Shown: positions 52,319 to 61,775, numbered from the stretch's first letter. The stretch is 64,000 nucleotides of DNA from RPQJ01 sp963846315 (GCA_963846315.1 CAWJVM010000006.1:124001-188000), one strand, 5' to 3'. The notes: generated from the letters alone by a model not told the origin. Numbers and translations: made by a program.

Positions 52319-52865
52319 ATGCGCAAGACGACCATCGTCGCCGCCGCCGCGGCCTCGTGCAGCCTGTTCAGCCTGCCCGCCCTGGCGGCCGACAATGGCA
52401 TCTACCTCGGTGCCAGCGTCGGTCAAAGCAGCGTGCAGTACGACGACCTGGACCTGGATTTCGATGCCAGCGCGACCGGCTTCAAGGTCATCGCGGGCTG
52501 GCGCTTCCTCGACTGGCTCGCGGTCGAAGGCAACTACGTCGACCTCGGCTCGGGCGACGACAACGTCAACGGCGAAAGAGTGGAAACGGACATCAACGGC
52601 GTATCGCTGGCGGCCGTCGGCTTCGTTCCGATCGGCCCGGTCGACCTGTTCGCGCGGGTCGGCGCGATCAACTGGAACGCCGACCTCGACAGCGCCGGGC
52701 CTCGGCATCAGCGGCAGCGACGACGGCACGGACCTGGCCTACGGCGTCGGCGCGCAGTTCCGCGTCTGGAGCCTCAGCGTTCGCGGTGAATACGAGCGCT
52801 TCGACATTTCGAACGCGGACACCGTCGACATGTTCTCGATCGGCGTGACGTGGACCTTCCTGTAA
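52319..52865 (+). CDS. Outer-membrane beta-barrel protein, single-base frameshift
   Basis: AAGGAG precedes the ATG at 52319. Signal peptide (AAAAASCSLFSLPALAAD), then an eight-stranded-porin-like sequence: GIYLGASVGQSSVQY, GFKVIAGWRFLDWLAVEGNY and DLFARVGAINWNADLD. After DSAG the frame is lost; the correct C-terminus (GISGSDDGTDLAYGVGAQ ... SIGVTWTFL, aromatic final residue) continues in another frame. Dropping one G from GGG at 52697-52699 repairs it to about 181 residues. OmpA/OmpW-like small barrel, function unknown. Confidence 0.85.
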
Positions 52866-52958
52866 CCGTGACCCGGCGCCGGGACCGCGCGTAACTATCT
52901 GACGCGAAAATTGTTTTTGATGGCTCGAGGGCGGGATGGAGCAAAGCGCGCCGGCGCC

Positions 52959-52987
52959 GGAACTTTTCCCGGGAGGCCCTGCTCTAA
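52959..52987 (+). promoter_or_regulatory. Sigma-E (RpoE/AlgU)-type promoter
   Basis: GGAACTT at 52959-52965 and TCTAA at 52983-52987 with a 17-base spacer, matching the RpoE/AlgU consensus (GGAACTT-N16/17-TCtaA). It faces right, toward the sRNA candidate. Confidence 0.65.
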
Positions 52988-52993
52988 CTTCTC

Positions 52994-53112
52994 GAGCGTC
53001 TTTGATGCTTGGCGTCGGCCTACCTCCCTGGGCCCGACGTCCGCCCGGTCATCCCCCAATACCGGGTTGATTTACCCCGGCTGGATCCGCTGGTCCTGCC
53101 GGGGTTTCTTTT
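52994..53112 (+). ncRNA. Candidate sRNA between polA and engB (sX13 / ErsA position)
   Basis: Predicted transcript of about 119 nt from the sigma-E-type promoter to a terminator. Three hairpins are visible: CGTCGG...CCGACG with a pyrimidine loop CCTACCTCCC; CCCGGT...ACCGGG with loop CATCCCCCAAT; and the terminator stem. C-rich single-stranded loops are characteristic of sX13 in Xanthomonas (reported beside polA). The polA-engB location and envelope-stress promoter match ErsA of Pseudomonas. Its 3' part is antisense to the last codons of engB. No transcript data; structure judged by eye. Confidence 0.6.
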
Positions 53113-53708
53113 ATGCGCTTGCCGTCGAGCAACTTCTCGAGCACCCCGCGCGCTTCCTGCACGCCATCGCCGGACAGCGCAGAAAACAACTGCACCGTAA
53201 CCAGGCCCTCTCGCGGCAACTGGCGGCGGACCCCCTGCAAGGCGTTGCCCCCCGCGCCCCGGCCAAGCTTGTCGGCCTTGGTCAACAGAATGTGCACCGG
53301 CAGGCCCCGCGTCATGGCCAGTTCGAGCATGTCCTGGTCGTGCTCGGTCAGTGGATGACGCACGTCCATGACGACGATGGTGCCTCGCAGGGATTCACGT
53401 TTGTCGAAGTACCCGGTGAGCAAGGTGCCCCAGTGCGCACGCATGGCGCCCGCAACCTTGGCAAAGCCATAGCCCGGCAGGTCGACGAGCCGGCGTCCTG
53501 CGCGCAGCTCGAAAAAGTTGAGCAGCCGGGTCGCACCCGGACTCTTGCTCGTCTTCGCCAGCCCCTTGCGTTGCGTGATCGCGTTGATTGCGCTCGATTT
53601 ACCGGCATTGGAACGACCGGCCACGGCAACTTCCACGCCCGTGTCCGGGGGCGCCTGCCCCAGCTTGTTGGCGCTGGTAAGGAATCGGACTTCGGGGTAT
53701 GCGGCCAT
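53049..53708 (-). CDS. engB: Ribosome biogenesis GTPase EngB/YihA
   Basis: 219 residues from the ATG at 53708. G1 GRSNAGKSS, G3 DLPGYGFA, G4 TKAD and a C-terminal SALSGDG. It helps 50S assembly. The last 18 residues (TPAGPADPAG ... GIGG) are unlike EngB and are encoded by sequence that is also the terminator of the rightward sRNA, so the tail may be a by-product of that overlap. Confidence 0.93.
   Translation of the reverse strand: MAAYPEVRFLTSANKLGQAPPDTGVEVAVAGRSNAGKSSAINAITQRKGLAKTSKSPGATRLLNFFELRAGRRLVDLPGYGFAKVAGAMRAHWGTLLTGYFDKRESLRGTIVVMDVRHPLTEHDQDMLELAMTRGLPVHILLTKADKLGRGAGGNALQGVRRQLPREGLVTVQLFSALSGDGVQEARGVLEKLLDGKRIKETPAGPADPAGVNQPGIGG
53075..53112 (+). terminator. Rho-independent terminator of the sRNA candidate
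   Basis: Stem CCCCGGC / GCCGGGG (53075-53081, 53098-53104) with a 16-base loop, followed by TTTCTTTT. Confidence 0.85.
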
Positions 53709-53848
53709 GCTTCCTGCCCGTGGGACGCGCCCACGACGCGCGAAGGCCTTAGTGTACAATTTGCGGCTAGCCCGGCAGGCCGCAGAAGACGAAGTCCCCG
53801 GCCTTTCTGTGCCCGGCGCATGTTCGGTTTTTCGGAGTGGATTCAGAC

Positions 53849-54460
53849 ATGACCGCGAAGTTCGCCGCCCTCACGCTGGTCGCCGTGTTCGGCTGGACCG
53901 GCTCCGCCCACGCAGCAGGCACCGCCGAGGCCGGCCAGGCCAAGTCGGTCACCTGCATGGCCTGCCATGGCATGGACGGCAACAGCGCGAATCCCGAGTG
54001 GCCGGCACTGGCAGGCCAGCACTCGTCCTACATCATCAAGCAGCTCAAGCACTTCAAGGCCGGCGAGCGGCAGAACGCGCTGATGAGCCCGATGGCCATG
54101 ATCCTGTCCGACCAGGACATGGAAGACCTCGCCGCGTATTTCTCGTCGCAGAAGCGCGTGGCAACGGGCGAGACGGAGCCTTCGAAGCTCCAGCTCGGGC
54201 AGACGATCTTCCGCGCCGGCATCCCGTCGAAGGGTGTGCCGTCGTGCTCCGGCTGCCACGGGCCGAGCGGCGCAGGCATTGCGGGTGCCGCGTTCCCGCA
54301 CATCGGCGGCCAGCACGCCGTGTACGCGGCAGCCCAGCTGCGCGGCTACAAGGCGGGCACCCGGTCCACCGACCCGAATTCGATGATGCGCACGATCACC
54401 TCCAGGCTCACGGACGCGGAAATCGACGCCGTCGCCTCGTACCTGCAGGGCATGCGTTGA
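53849..54460 (+). CDS. Diheme cytochrome c4
   Basis: 203 residues; the ATG at 53849 has GGAG upstream. Signal peptide ending AHA-AG, then two tandem cytochrome domains each with CxxCH (CMACH and CSGCH) and a distal Met segment (NALMSPMAM, NSMMRTITSRLTD). Periplasmic electron carrier, typically to cbb3 oxidase. The divergent promoter region with engB is about 140 bp. Followed by dsbA after 32 bp, a common gammaproteobacterial pair. Confidence 0.92.
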   Translation: MTAKFAALTLVAVFGWTGSAHAAGTAEAGQAKSVTCMACHGMDGNSANPEWPALAGQHSSYIIKQLKHFKAGERQNALMSPMAMILSDQDMEDLAAYFSSQKRVATGETEPSKLQLGQTIFRAGIPSKGVPSCSGCHGPSGAGIAGAAFPHIGGQHAVYAAAQLRGYKAGTRSTDPNSMMRTITSRLTDAEIDAVASYLQGMR

Positions 54461-54492
54461 ACCTCGCCATTCGTCGCCGGTCAGAAATCACC

Positions 54493-55148
54493 ATGAACAA
54501 GCAGACACTGGTCTCCCTGGCCCGGCAGGTCCTCGCCGCCGGCGTGCTGATGGTGGCAGCCGGCACGGCCTCCGCCGCAGCTTCACGCCCCAGCAGGGTG
54601 TGCATTACAAGCTGCTGACACCGGCGCAACCGACCAACGTCGCACCGGGCAAGGTCGAAGTGGTCGAGGTGTTCTGGTATGCGTGCGGTCACTGCTACCT
54701 GCTCGAGCCCAAGCTCGAAGCCTGGAATCGCAGCGGCAAACCGGCCAATGCCGAGCTCGTGCGCTTGCCTGCCACCTGGAACAACACGCTGAAGACGCAC
54801 GCGAGGGTCTTCTACATGCTGGAACTGCTCGGCAAGCAGAACCTGAACCCCGAGGTTTGGCGTGAGATCAACCTGAAGGGCAATCGCCTCGATACACCGG
54901 CCTCGATCGAAACGTTCTTCACGTCGCGCGGCGTGAGCAAGGCCGACTTCCAGCGCGCGTTCGCCAGCTTCGCCGTCGATTCCAAGATCATGAAGGCGGA
55001 AGACCTCAACCGCCGCTACAAGATCTCTGGCACCCCCACCGTCATCGTCAATGGCAAGTACATCACCGACGTCGGCATGGCGGGCAGCGAGGACAGGTTG
55101 TTCGAAGTCATCAATGCGCTGGTGGCCAGGGAAACAGCAGCACACTGA
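54493..55148 (+). CDS. dsbA: Thiol:disulfide interchange protein DsbA, frameshifted after the signal peptide
   Basis: The signal peptide (MNKQTLVSLARQVLAAGVLM ... TASAAA) is in one frame and the mature protein (FTPQQGVHYKLLTPAQPTN, then active site CGHC and cis-Pro loop GTPTVIVNGKYI) in another. Adding one T to the TT at about 54582 restores a protein of about 218 residues. The mature domain is intact otherwise. DsbA oxidises periplasmic thiols. A terminator follows the stop. Confidence 0.92.
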
Positions 55149-55174
55149 TTCCAGTCGACGGACACATTCGATCG

Positions 55175-55206
55175 AAAGCCGCCCCGGGCCACCAGGGCGG
55201 CTTTTT
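55175..55206 (+). terminator. Rho-independent terminator of dsbA
   Basis: Stem AAAGCCGCCC / GGGCGGCTTT with a 10-base loop, then TTT, 26 bp past the dsbA stop. Confidence 0.85.
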
Positions 55207-55307
55207 CATGCGGGTCGTGGGTTGCGGAAAACCGCCGCCTCACGCGGGGGTTTTTCGCTGCGCCCTGTGTTACAACGGCGACCGGACTTCAGGGCGGATC
55301 CTTCCTG

Positions 55308-56282
55308 ATGCTGCGTCTACTGATTCCCACCGGCAGCGGTTACACCTGGGTCGAGCACGCCCCGCCGGCGCCCTTTCCGGACGAGTTCCTCTGGGCGGAC
55401 CTGTTCGAACCGACCCCCGAAGAAGAGCGCGCCGTGGAGGCACTGCTCACCGTCGACGTGCCCACGCGCGACGAGATGAAGGAGATCGAGACCTCCAACC
55501 GCCTCTATGAGGAAGGCGGCGCCGTGTACATGACGGCGACAGTCGGTAGCAAGCTCGACAGCGAGCGCCCGGAGAGCAGCGCGATCACGTTCATCCTCGC
55601 CAACGGCCGGATGATCACCAACCGCTACGTCAACCCGACGCCCGTGCAGCGTTTCATGCAGTTCGTCGAACGGTCGCCCGCGGCGTGCACGTCATCGGCC
55701 ACGCTGTTCGCGGGACTGCTCGAATCGTTCGTCGAGCGAATCGCCGACCTGCTCGAGCGTGTACAGACCGAACTCGATGCCGTGTCGTTCGCGATTTTTC
55801 CGCGAGGCGGCGCGGGCTCACCGAGCAGCGCCGACCTGCACGCACTGATCCGGCAGATTGGCGCCGACGGCGACCTCGTCTCGAAGGCGCGGGAAAGTCT
55901 CGTGAGCTTCCAGCGCATCCTGATGTACGTGCAGCAGACCCCGAACCTCGATCTCTCCTCGGACCAGCGCAACCGCTTCAAGTCGACGCTGCGCGACGTG
56001 CAATCGCTGTCGGACCACGCGTCGTTCCTGGTCAGCAAGATCCAGTTCCTGCTCGACGCGGTGCTCGGCCTCATCAACCTCGAGCAGAACAACATCATCA
56101 AGATCTTCTCGGTCGCGGCCGTGATGTTCCTGCCGCCGACGCTGGTCGCCAGCATCTACGGAATGAATTTCGAGTTCATGCCGGAGCTCGACAAGCATTG
56201 GGGCTACCCGATGGCGTTGGTGGCCATGGTGATCTCGGCCGTGGTGCCCTACATCTACTTCCGTCGCAAGGGCTGGCTGTAG
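55308..56282 (+). CDS. corA: Magnesium transporter CorA family protein
   Basis: 324 residues. N-terminal alpha-beta domain, long stalk helix (VERIADLLERVQTELDAVSF), two C-terminal membrane segments and the GMN signature IYGMNFEFMPEL between them, with RRKG after the last. Pentameric Mg2+/Co2+ channel of the inner membrane. Close to the E. coli length (316). Confidence 0.92.
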   Translation: MLRLLIPTGSGYTWVEHAPPAPFPDEFLWADLFEPTPEEERAVEALLTVDVPTRDEMKEIETSNRLYEEGGAVYMTATVGSKLDSERPESSAITFILANGRMITNRYVNPTPVQRFMQFVERSPAACTSSATLFAGLLESFVERIADLLERVQTELDAVSFAIFPRGGAGSPSSADLHALIRQIGADGDLVSKARESLVSFQRILMYVQQTPNLDLSSDQRNRFKSTLRDVQSLSDHASFLVSKIQFLLDAVLGLINLEQNNIIKIFSVAAVMFLPPTLVASIYGMNFEFMPELDKHWGYPMALVAMVISAVVPYIYFRRKGWL

Positions 56283-56300
56283 CCTGGGCCGCCGCGGACC

Positions 56301-56918
56301 ATGACGCCGGGCGTCCACCTCGCCCTGACTGCGACAATTGCCGTCGCGGCGCTGACTCCCGGCCCGGCCGTGACCGCGATCGTCGCGCGCGCCATCACCG
56401 ATGGCATTCGACCCGCGCTGGCGATCAATGCCGGCGTGGTCACGGGCGACCTGCTGTTCTTCGCGCTGGCGGCAGCGGGCATGGCGGCGGCGGCACACTC
56501 GCTCGGCGACCTGTTCACCGTGCTGCGGTGGCTCGGCGCCGCTTACCTCGTCTGGACCGGTATCCAGCTCTGGCGTTTCGAGCCCCGCAATGCGACGCCC
56601 GGAGCGGGCCCGGGCCACGAGTCGCACTTCTGGCGCAATTACGGCGCCGGTCTGCTGCTGATGTTCGGGCACGTGCAGGCCATGCTGTTCTATGCCGCGC
56701 TGCTGCCGGGATTCGTCGACTTTTCCCGCCTGACGGCCTGGGACATTGCGCTTGTCGCGCTGACCCTGGTCGTCGTGATCGGGGGCATCAATGCGGGTTA
56801 CGCCGTGCTCGGCGCCCGCGCCCGTCATTTCTTCGCGGATTCGCGGGCCCAGCAGACACTGCACCGTGTCGCCGGATCGCTCATGCTGCTCGCCGCGGTG
56901 CTGGTCGCCACCCGATGA
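56301..56918 (+). CDS. LysE family translocator
   Basis: 205 residues with five to six membrane segments and the LysE/RhtB pattern TPGPAVTAIVARAITDGIRP, then WLGAAYLVWTGIQLWR. Amino-acid or metabolite exporter of the inner membrane; substrate unknown. 18 bp after corA and 13 bp before the NYN gene. Confidence 0.88.
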   Translation: MTPGVHLALTATIAVAALTPGPAVTAIVARAITDGIRPALAINAGVVTGDLLFFALAAAGMAAAAHSLGDLFTVLRWLGAAYLVWTGIQLWRFEPRNATPGAGPGHESHFWRNYGAGLLLMFGHVQAMLFYAALLPGFVDFSRLTAWDIALVALTLVVVIGGINAGYAVLGARARHFFADSRAQQTLHRVAGSLMLLAAVLVATR

Positions 56919-56931
56919 TAGGATTGCCCGC

Positions 56932-57846
56932 ATGGCCAAACCCACGATCAACAACATGGCGGTGTTCTGCGATTTCGAGAATGTCGCCCTCGGCGTGCGC
57001 GATGCGCGCTACGCGAAGTTCGACATCGACAAGGTGCTCGAACGCCTGCTGCTGAAGGGCAGCATCGTCGTCAAGAAGGCGTACTGCGACTGGGAGCGGT
57101 ACAAGGAATTCAAGGGGCCGATGCACGAGGCCTCGTTTGAGCTCATCGAGATCCCGCACGTGCGCATGTCGGGCAAGAACTCGGCCGACATCCGCATGGT
57201 CGTCGACGCGCTCGACCTCTGCTACACCAAGTCGCACGTCGACACGTTCGTGATCGTCAGCGGCGACTCCGACTTTTCACCGCTCGTGAGCAAGCTGCGC
57301 GAGAACAACAAGCTCGTCATCGGCGTCGGCGTGAAGAGCTCGACGTCGGACCTGCTGATCGCCAACTGCGATGAGTTCATCTACTACGACGACCTGGTGC
57401 GCAAGGAAGAACAGCGCAGCCGGCGCAAGAAGCAGCCTGCCGCGCTGGCGGCGCCGGCTGGCAAGCCGGCAGCCGCGTCGAAGCAGGCCCGCTCTGTCGG
57501 CAGCGCTGCCGGCGGCACCGGCCGAGGGCGACGCCGCGCCGGGCGGGCGGGGAACCGCACTCGCCGGAGCCCGTCCCGCGCCAAGACCGACGACGAGAAG
57601 AAGCAGGAAGCGTTCGACCAGGTGCTCGCGACCATCGAGGCACTGGCGGACGAACGCGAGGCCGACGAGAAGATCTGGGGCTCGATGATCAAGCAGACGC
57701 TGAAGCGCCAGCGCCCCGGATTCAACGAGAGCTATCACGGCTTCCGCAGCTTCAACCAGTTGCTCGAGGAGGCGCGCGACCGCAAGTTGATCGAGCTGGA
57801 AAAGGACGACAAATCCGGCGGTTACGTCGTCAGGGCGGTCACCTGA
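56932..57846 (+). CDS. NYN domain ribonuclease-like protein with C-terminal OST-HTH/LOTUS domain
   Basis: 304 residues. NYN/PIN-like nuclease domain 1-160: acidic residues D14 in FCDFEN, D87-type in NSADIRMVVDAL and SGDSDFSPLV. A basic disordered linker rich in Lys/Arg/Ala spans 165-225. A C-terminal OST-HTH/LOTUS-like domain (FNESYHGFRSFNQLLEEA) lies at 230-304. Predicted RNA-binding metal-dependent nuclease; the substrate and role in bacteria are unknown. Confidence 0.88.
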   Translation: MAKPTINNMAVFCDFENVALGVRDARYAKFDIDKVLERLLLKGSIVVKKAYCDWERYKEFKGPMHEASFELIEIPHVRMSGKNSADIRMVVDALDLCYTKSHVDTFVIVSGDSDFSPLVSKLRENNKLVIGVGVKSSTSDLLIANCDEFIYYDDLVRKEEQRSRRKKQPAALAAPAGKPAAASKQARSVGSAAGGTGRGRRRAGRAGNRTRRSPSRAKTDDEKKQEAFDQVLATIEALADEREADEKIWGSMIKQTLKRQRPGFNESYHGFRSFNQLLEEARDRKLIELEKDDKSGGYVVRAVT

Positions 57847-57922
57847 CCGAGGCTTGCCGCGGCACCGATCCGCGGTAAGCTAGCGACCCTTGGGGACTGA
57901 GCCGTCCGGAGAAGACTGGCGC

Positions 57923-59692
57923 ATGGCCGACGTTTTCATCTCGTATGCACGCAGCGACAAGGCCCGCGTGGCGCCGCTCGTGGCTGCGATCGAAGCCCGC
58001 GGCTGGACGGTCTGGTGGGACCCGGAGATCGACGCCGGGCAGCAGTTCGACGACCAGATCGAGGCCGAACTGCTGGCGGCGGCGGCGGTGGTCGTGGTCT
58101 GGACGGCGACATCGGTCGGCTCGCGCTGGGTGCGCGGGGAAGCGCGCGAGGCCGCCGACCGCAACATCCTCGTGCCCGTTCGGTTCGATGCAGCCCGCCT
58201 GCCGATGGACGTACGCGCGATCCACACGATCGATCTCGACACGTGGAACGAAGACGCCGGCAGTGCGTCGTTCCAGGATCTCGCGCGCGCGCTCGATGCG
58301 ATGATCTCGCGCCAGCGCAAGGCGGCCGCAAGCGCTGCCGGCGCCGCCGCGACCGTGGCGCCGGCAACCCCCGCCACGGCGCGCGTGTCGATCTGTGTAC
58401 TGCCGTTCTCGAACATGAGCGGCGATCTCGAGCAGGAGTACTTCAGCGACGGCATCAGCGAGGACATCATCACCGACCTGAGCAAGGTCTCCGCGCTGGC
58501 CGTGGTTTCGCGCAACACCGCGTTCACCTTCAAGGGCAAACACGTCGACCTGCCACAGGTCGCGAAGCAACTGAAAGTGACGCACGTGCTCGAAGGCAGC
58601 GTGCGCCGCGCCGGCGGCCGCGTCCGCATCACCGCACAGCTGATCGAGGCGTCGAGCGACAATCACCTCTGGGCCGAGCGCTACGACCGTGACCTGAACG
58701 ACATCTTCGCCCTGCAGGATGAGATCTCGGAGGCGATCGTCAAGGCACTCAAGCTCAAGCTGCTGCCGGAAGAGAAGAAGGCGATCGAGCAGCGCGGTAC
58801 GACGAACCTGCAAGCCTACAACCTCTACCTCATGGCGCGGCAGCACTACACGAGCGGCCTGCTGATCGACAACCGCAAGCTCGATTCGGTGGTTCGCCTG
58901 TGCCGCGCGGCAATCGAGCTCGATGCCAATTACGCGAGGGCCTGGGCCTTGATGGCCAGCGCCCAACGCATGCGGCTGTACATGTCGAGCACGGGTGACG
59001 ATGGCCTTGCCGCAGCCACTCGCGCGCTGGAACTCGACGAGAATCTGGCGGAAGCGCATGCCGCGAAGGCCGGCGTGCTGGCGTCGATGGGCGACTATGC
59101 CGCGGGTTCGGAGGCGATCTCGACAGCGCTGCGCCTCGACCCGGACTCCGTCGATGTCTTGCGCGAGGCTGGCCGCCTGGCCATGCATGAACGCCGCCAC
59201 CGTGAAGCTGCCGCTTTCTACGAGAGGGCATTCGCGCTGCAGGAAAACGACATCTCGTCGGGCGGGCTGCTGATCACGTGTTACACGGCGCTTGGCGACA
59301 CGACCAGCGTGCGTCGTACGGCGCAGCGCACGCTCGAGCGTGCGGAAAAGGCCGTGGCAAAGGACGCGGACAGCGGCTCGGCCATGGCGGCGATCTGCAG
59401 CTCGCTGTTCACCCTGGGTGAGACGGATCGGGCCAGGGAATGGGCGCGGCGCGCCGTGCTGATCGACCCGGAGAATCTGGGCATGCGCTACAACCTTGCC
59501 TGCGACACCGTCGTCTGTGTCAGCGATTTCAACCTGGCGGTCGAACTGCTCGAGCCGGTCATGAAGAACATGGGTCGAGGTCAGCTGGCGTGGCTGAAGT
59601 CGGACCCGGACCTGGACGGTCTGCGCGACGATCCACGCTTCAAAGCGATGCTCGAGGCAGCGGAGAGCCGCATCAACTCGACGACTGCGTGA
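57923..59692 (+). CDS. TIR domain protein with TolB/FlgO-like domain and TPR repeats
   Basis: 589 residues from the ATG at 57923. TIR domain at 1-130 (ADVFISYARSDKARVAPLV; WDPEIDAGQQFDDQIEAEL; a conserved Glu in WVRGEAREA, near the position of TIR NADase glutamates). A low-complexity Ala linker leads to residues 150-290, which contain ICVLPFSNMSGDLEQEYFSD and a LEGSVRRAGGRVRITAQLI segment typical of the FlgO/TolB-like input domain of adenylate-cyclase-like proteins. TPR helices make up the rest. No signal peptide. Could be a stress or defence signalling protein; no CRISPR or toxin neighbours. Confidence 0.85.
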   Translation: MADVFISYARSDKARVAPLVAAIEARGWTVWWDPEIDAGQQFDDQIEAELLAAAAVVVVWTATSVGSRWVRGEAREAADRNILVPVRFDAARLPMDVRAIHTIDLDTWNEDAGSASFQDLARALDAMISRQRKAAASAAGAAATVAPATPATARVSICVLPFSNMSGDLEQEYFSDGISEDIITDLSKVSALAVVSRNTAFTFKGKHVDLPQVAKQLKVTHVLEGSVRRAGGRVRITAQLIEASSDNHLWAERYDRDLNDIFALQDEISEAIVKALKLKLLPEEKKAIEQRGTTNLQAYNLYLMARQHYTSGLLIDNRKLDSVVRLCRAAIELDANYARAWALMASAQRMRLYMSSTGDDGLAAATRALELDENLAEAHAAKAGVLASMGDYAAGSEAISTALRLDPDSVDVLREAGRLAMHERRHREAAAFYERAFALQENDISSGGLLITCYTALGDTTSVRRTAQRTLERAEKAVAKDADSGSAMAAICSSLFTLGETDRAREWARRAVLIDPENLGMRYNLACDTVVCVSDFNLAVELLEPVMKNMGRGQLAWLKSDPDLDGLRDDPRFKAMLEAAESRINSTTA

Positions 59693-59789
59693 ATGGCGCG
59701 CCCGACTGGACTTTAGCGGGCTGTCGGCACGACACTCATGACTGTCGCCTCGTCGCGGAATCACACGCCGCAAGTTCAAGGAACCAGAC

Positions 59790-60455
59790 GTGCGCTTGCT
59801 GCTGGCGGAAGACGACACCATGATCGGCGAGGCCGTGCGTGCGGGGCTGCGCCGGCAGGGTCTGGTCGTGGACTGGGTCCGCGACGGGGTTGCCGCCGAG
59901 CAGGCGCTGCTGGCTGAAGCCTACGATGCCTGCCTGCTCGATCTCGGCCTGCCGCGCAAGTCGGGGCTCGATGTCCTGCGGCGCCTGCGTGAACGCGGCT
60001 CGATGCTGCCGGTCGTGGTGCTGACCGCAAGGGATGCGATCACGGATCGTGTCGACGGACTCGACGCCGGTGCCGACGATTACGTCGTCAAGCCGTTCGA
60101 CCTGGCCGAACTCGCCGCGAGGGTCCGGGCCGTGACCCGACGCAAGGGCGGCCGCGCCCAGGCGATCATCGAGCACGGCGACGTCACGCTCGACCCGGCG
60201 ACCCGCGAGGTCCGGCGCAACGGCGAGCCGGTGGCGCTGTCGCCGCGCGAGTTCGCTTTGCTGCAGGCGCTGCTCGAGCATCCCGGACGGATCCTCTCCC
60301 GCGCGCAACTGGAAGAGCGGCTCTACGGGTGGGGTGAGGAAATCGAGAGCAACGTGGTCGAGGTGCACGTGCATACGCTGCGGCGCAAGCTCGGCGCCAA
60401 CTTCGTACGCAACGTCCGCGGCGTCGGGTACCGCGTCGCCGCCGCGGCGCCATGA
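59790..60455 (+). CDS. OmpR-family response regulator (QseB/PmrA type)
   Basis: 221 residues, GTG start. Receiver domain with phospho-acceptor D51 and K101 in VVKPF; winged-helix effector domain with EVRRNGEPVALSPREFALL and VEVHVHTLRRKLG. The sensor kinase starts four bases before its end (ATGA). Confidence 0.93.
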   Translation: MRLLLAEDDTMIGEAVRAGLRRQGLVVDWVRDGVAAEQALLAEAYDACLLDLGLPRKSGLDVLRRLRERGSMLPVVVLTARDAITDRVDGLDAGADDYVVKPFDLAELAARVRAVTRRKGGRAQAIIEHGDVTLDPATREVRRNGEPVALSPREFALLQALLEHPGRILSRAQLEERLYGWGEEIESNVVEVHVHTLRRKLGANFVRNVRGVGYRVAAAAP

Positions 60456-61775
60456 ACTCGCTGCGCAACAAGTTGCTGGCCTGGCTGCTCGGCGCCGTGG
60501 CCCTGGTCGGTGCAACGGGTGCCTGGGTGAGTTATCGCAATGCGCTCGCCGAGGCGAATGCCTTTTTCGATGAGCACCTGCGCGCCACCGCGCTGTTGCT
60601 GCGCGACCAGGCCTACGGCTACTCCCCTGCGCCCGGCTTGCCGCAGGAGATTCCCGACTACGACTTCGTGGTGCAGGTGTGGACGCTGGACGGCGTGCGA
60701 GTGTACCTGTCGCGTCCCCACACGGTGCTGCCAGGGCTGACGACGCTGGGACTGTCGACGGCTGCGACGCCCAAGGGTCGATGGCGCGTGTACGGCGTCG
60801 AGGCGAACGGGCGCGTCATCCAGGTCGCGCAACCCATGAACATCCGTGAGCAGCGCGCCGCGCAACTGGCGCTGCGGACGATCGCGCCGTTCGCGGTCCT
60901 GCTGCCTGCGCTCGCACTGCTGGTCGTGTGGATCGTCGGGCGCGCGGTACAGCCGGTGCGCCGGTTCGCCAGCGTCCTGCGCAGCCGCAAGCGCGGCGCA
61001 CTCGATCCGCTGGACGGCGAGGGACTGCCGGACGAGATCCGGCCAGTCGCGACAGCATTGAACGACCTGCTGGCCCGGCTCAAGGAGTCCATGGAGCGCG
61101 AGCGCGCCTTCATTGCCGATGCTGCCCACGAACTGCGCACGCCGTTGACTGCGCTCGACCTGCAGGTGCAGTCGCTGCGGGCCGAGGCAGCCGGCAGTGG
61201 GCATGACGACGCCATCGCGCGGCTCGAAGACGGCGTTGCCCGAGCGGCTCGACTGGTCGAGCAGATGCTGGCGCTGGCGCGCGAGGAACGTGACAGCAGC
61301 CGTGAGCACGAACCCGTGGCATTGCCGGATGTGGCCCGGGAGGTCATCGAGGAACTGCTGCCCCTGGCGGACAAGCGCAGCATCGACGTCGGCATGGAAC
61401 GGGCGGATGCAGTCCATGTCGCCGGGGACCGTGAAGCACTGCGGGTGCTGGTCCGCAACCTGCTCGACAATGCCATTCGCTACTCGCCTGCTGGTGGCCA
61501 GGTGGACGTATCCGTGGAACGCCGGGACGGCGCTCAGCCCCGTGCAGTTCCTGGTCGTCGCCGATAGCGGCCCTGGAATCCCGCCGTCCGAGCGCGAACG
61601 GGTATTCGATCGCTTCCACCGGGTGCCTGGCACGGCCTCCCCCGGCAGTGGCATCGGACTGGCGCTCGTGCGCTCGATCGCAGCACACCACCACGCCCAC
61701 GTCCGCCTCGACGAGGGACCGGGTGGCCGGGGGTTGCAAGTGAGCGTCGAGTTCTCCGCCCTCGATCCGCCTTAA
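60452..61775 (+). CDS. Sensor histidine kinase (QseC type), frameshifted in the ATPase domain
   Basis: N-terminal membrane helix (LLAWLLGAVALVGATGAWV), periplasmic domain, second helix near 145-163, HAMP-like region, phospho-acceptor H226 in DAAHELRTPLTAL, and N-box NLLDNAIRYSP. The frame then fails: one C too many in CCCC at 61538-61541. The true continuation (DSGPGIPPSERERVF, SGIGLALVRSIAA) is in another frame to a stop at 61775. Restored length about 440. Paired with the upstream regulator; degQ-type protease follows. Confidence 0.88.
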
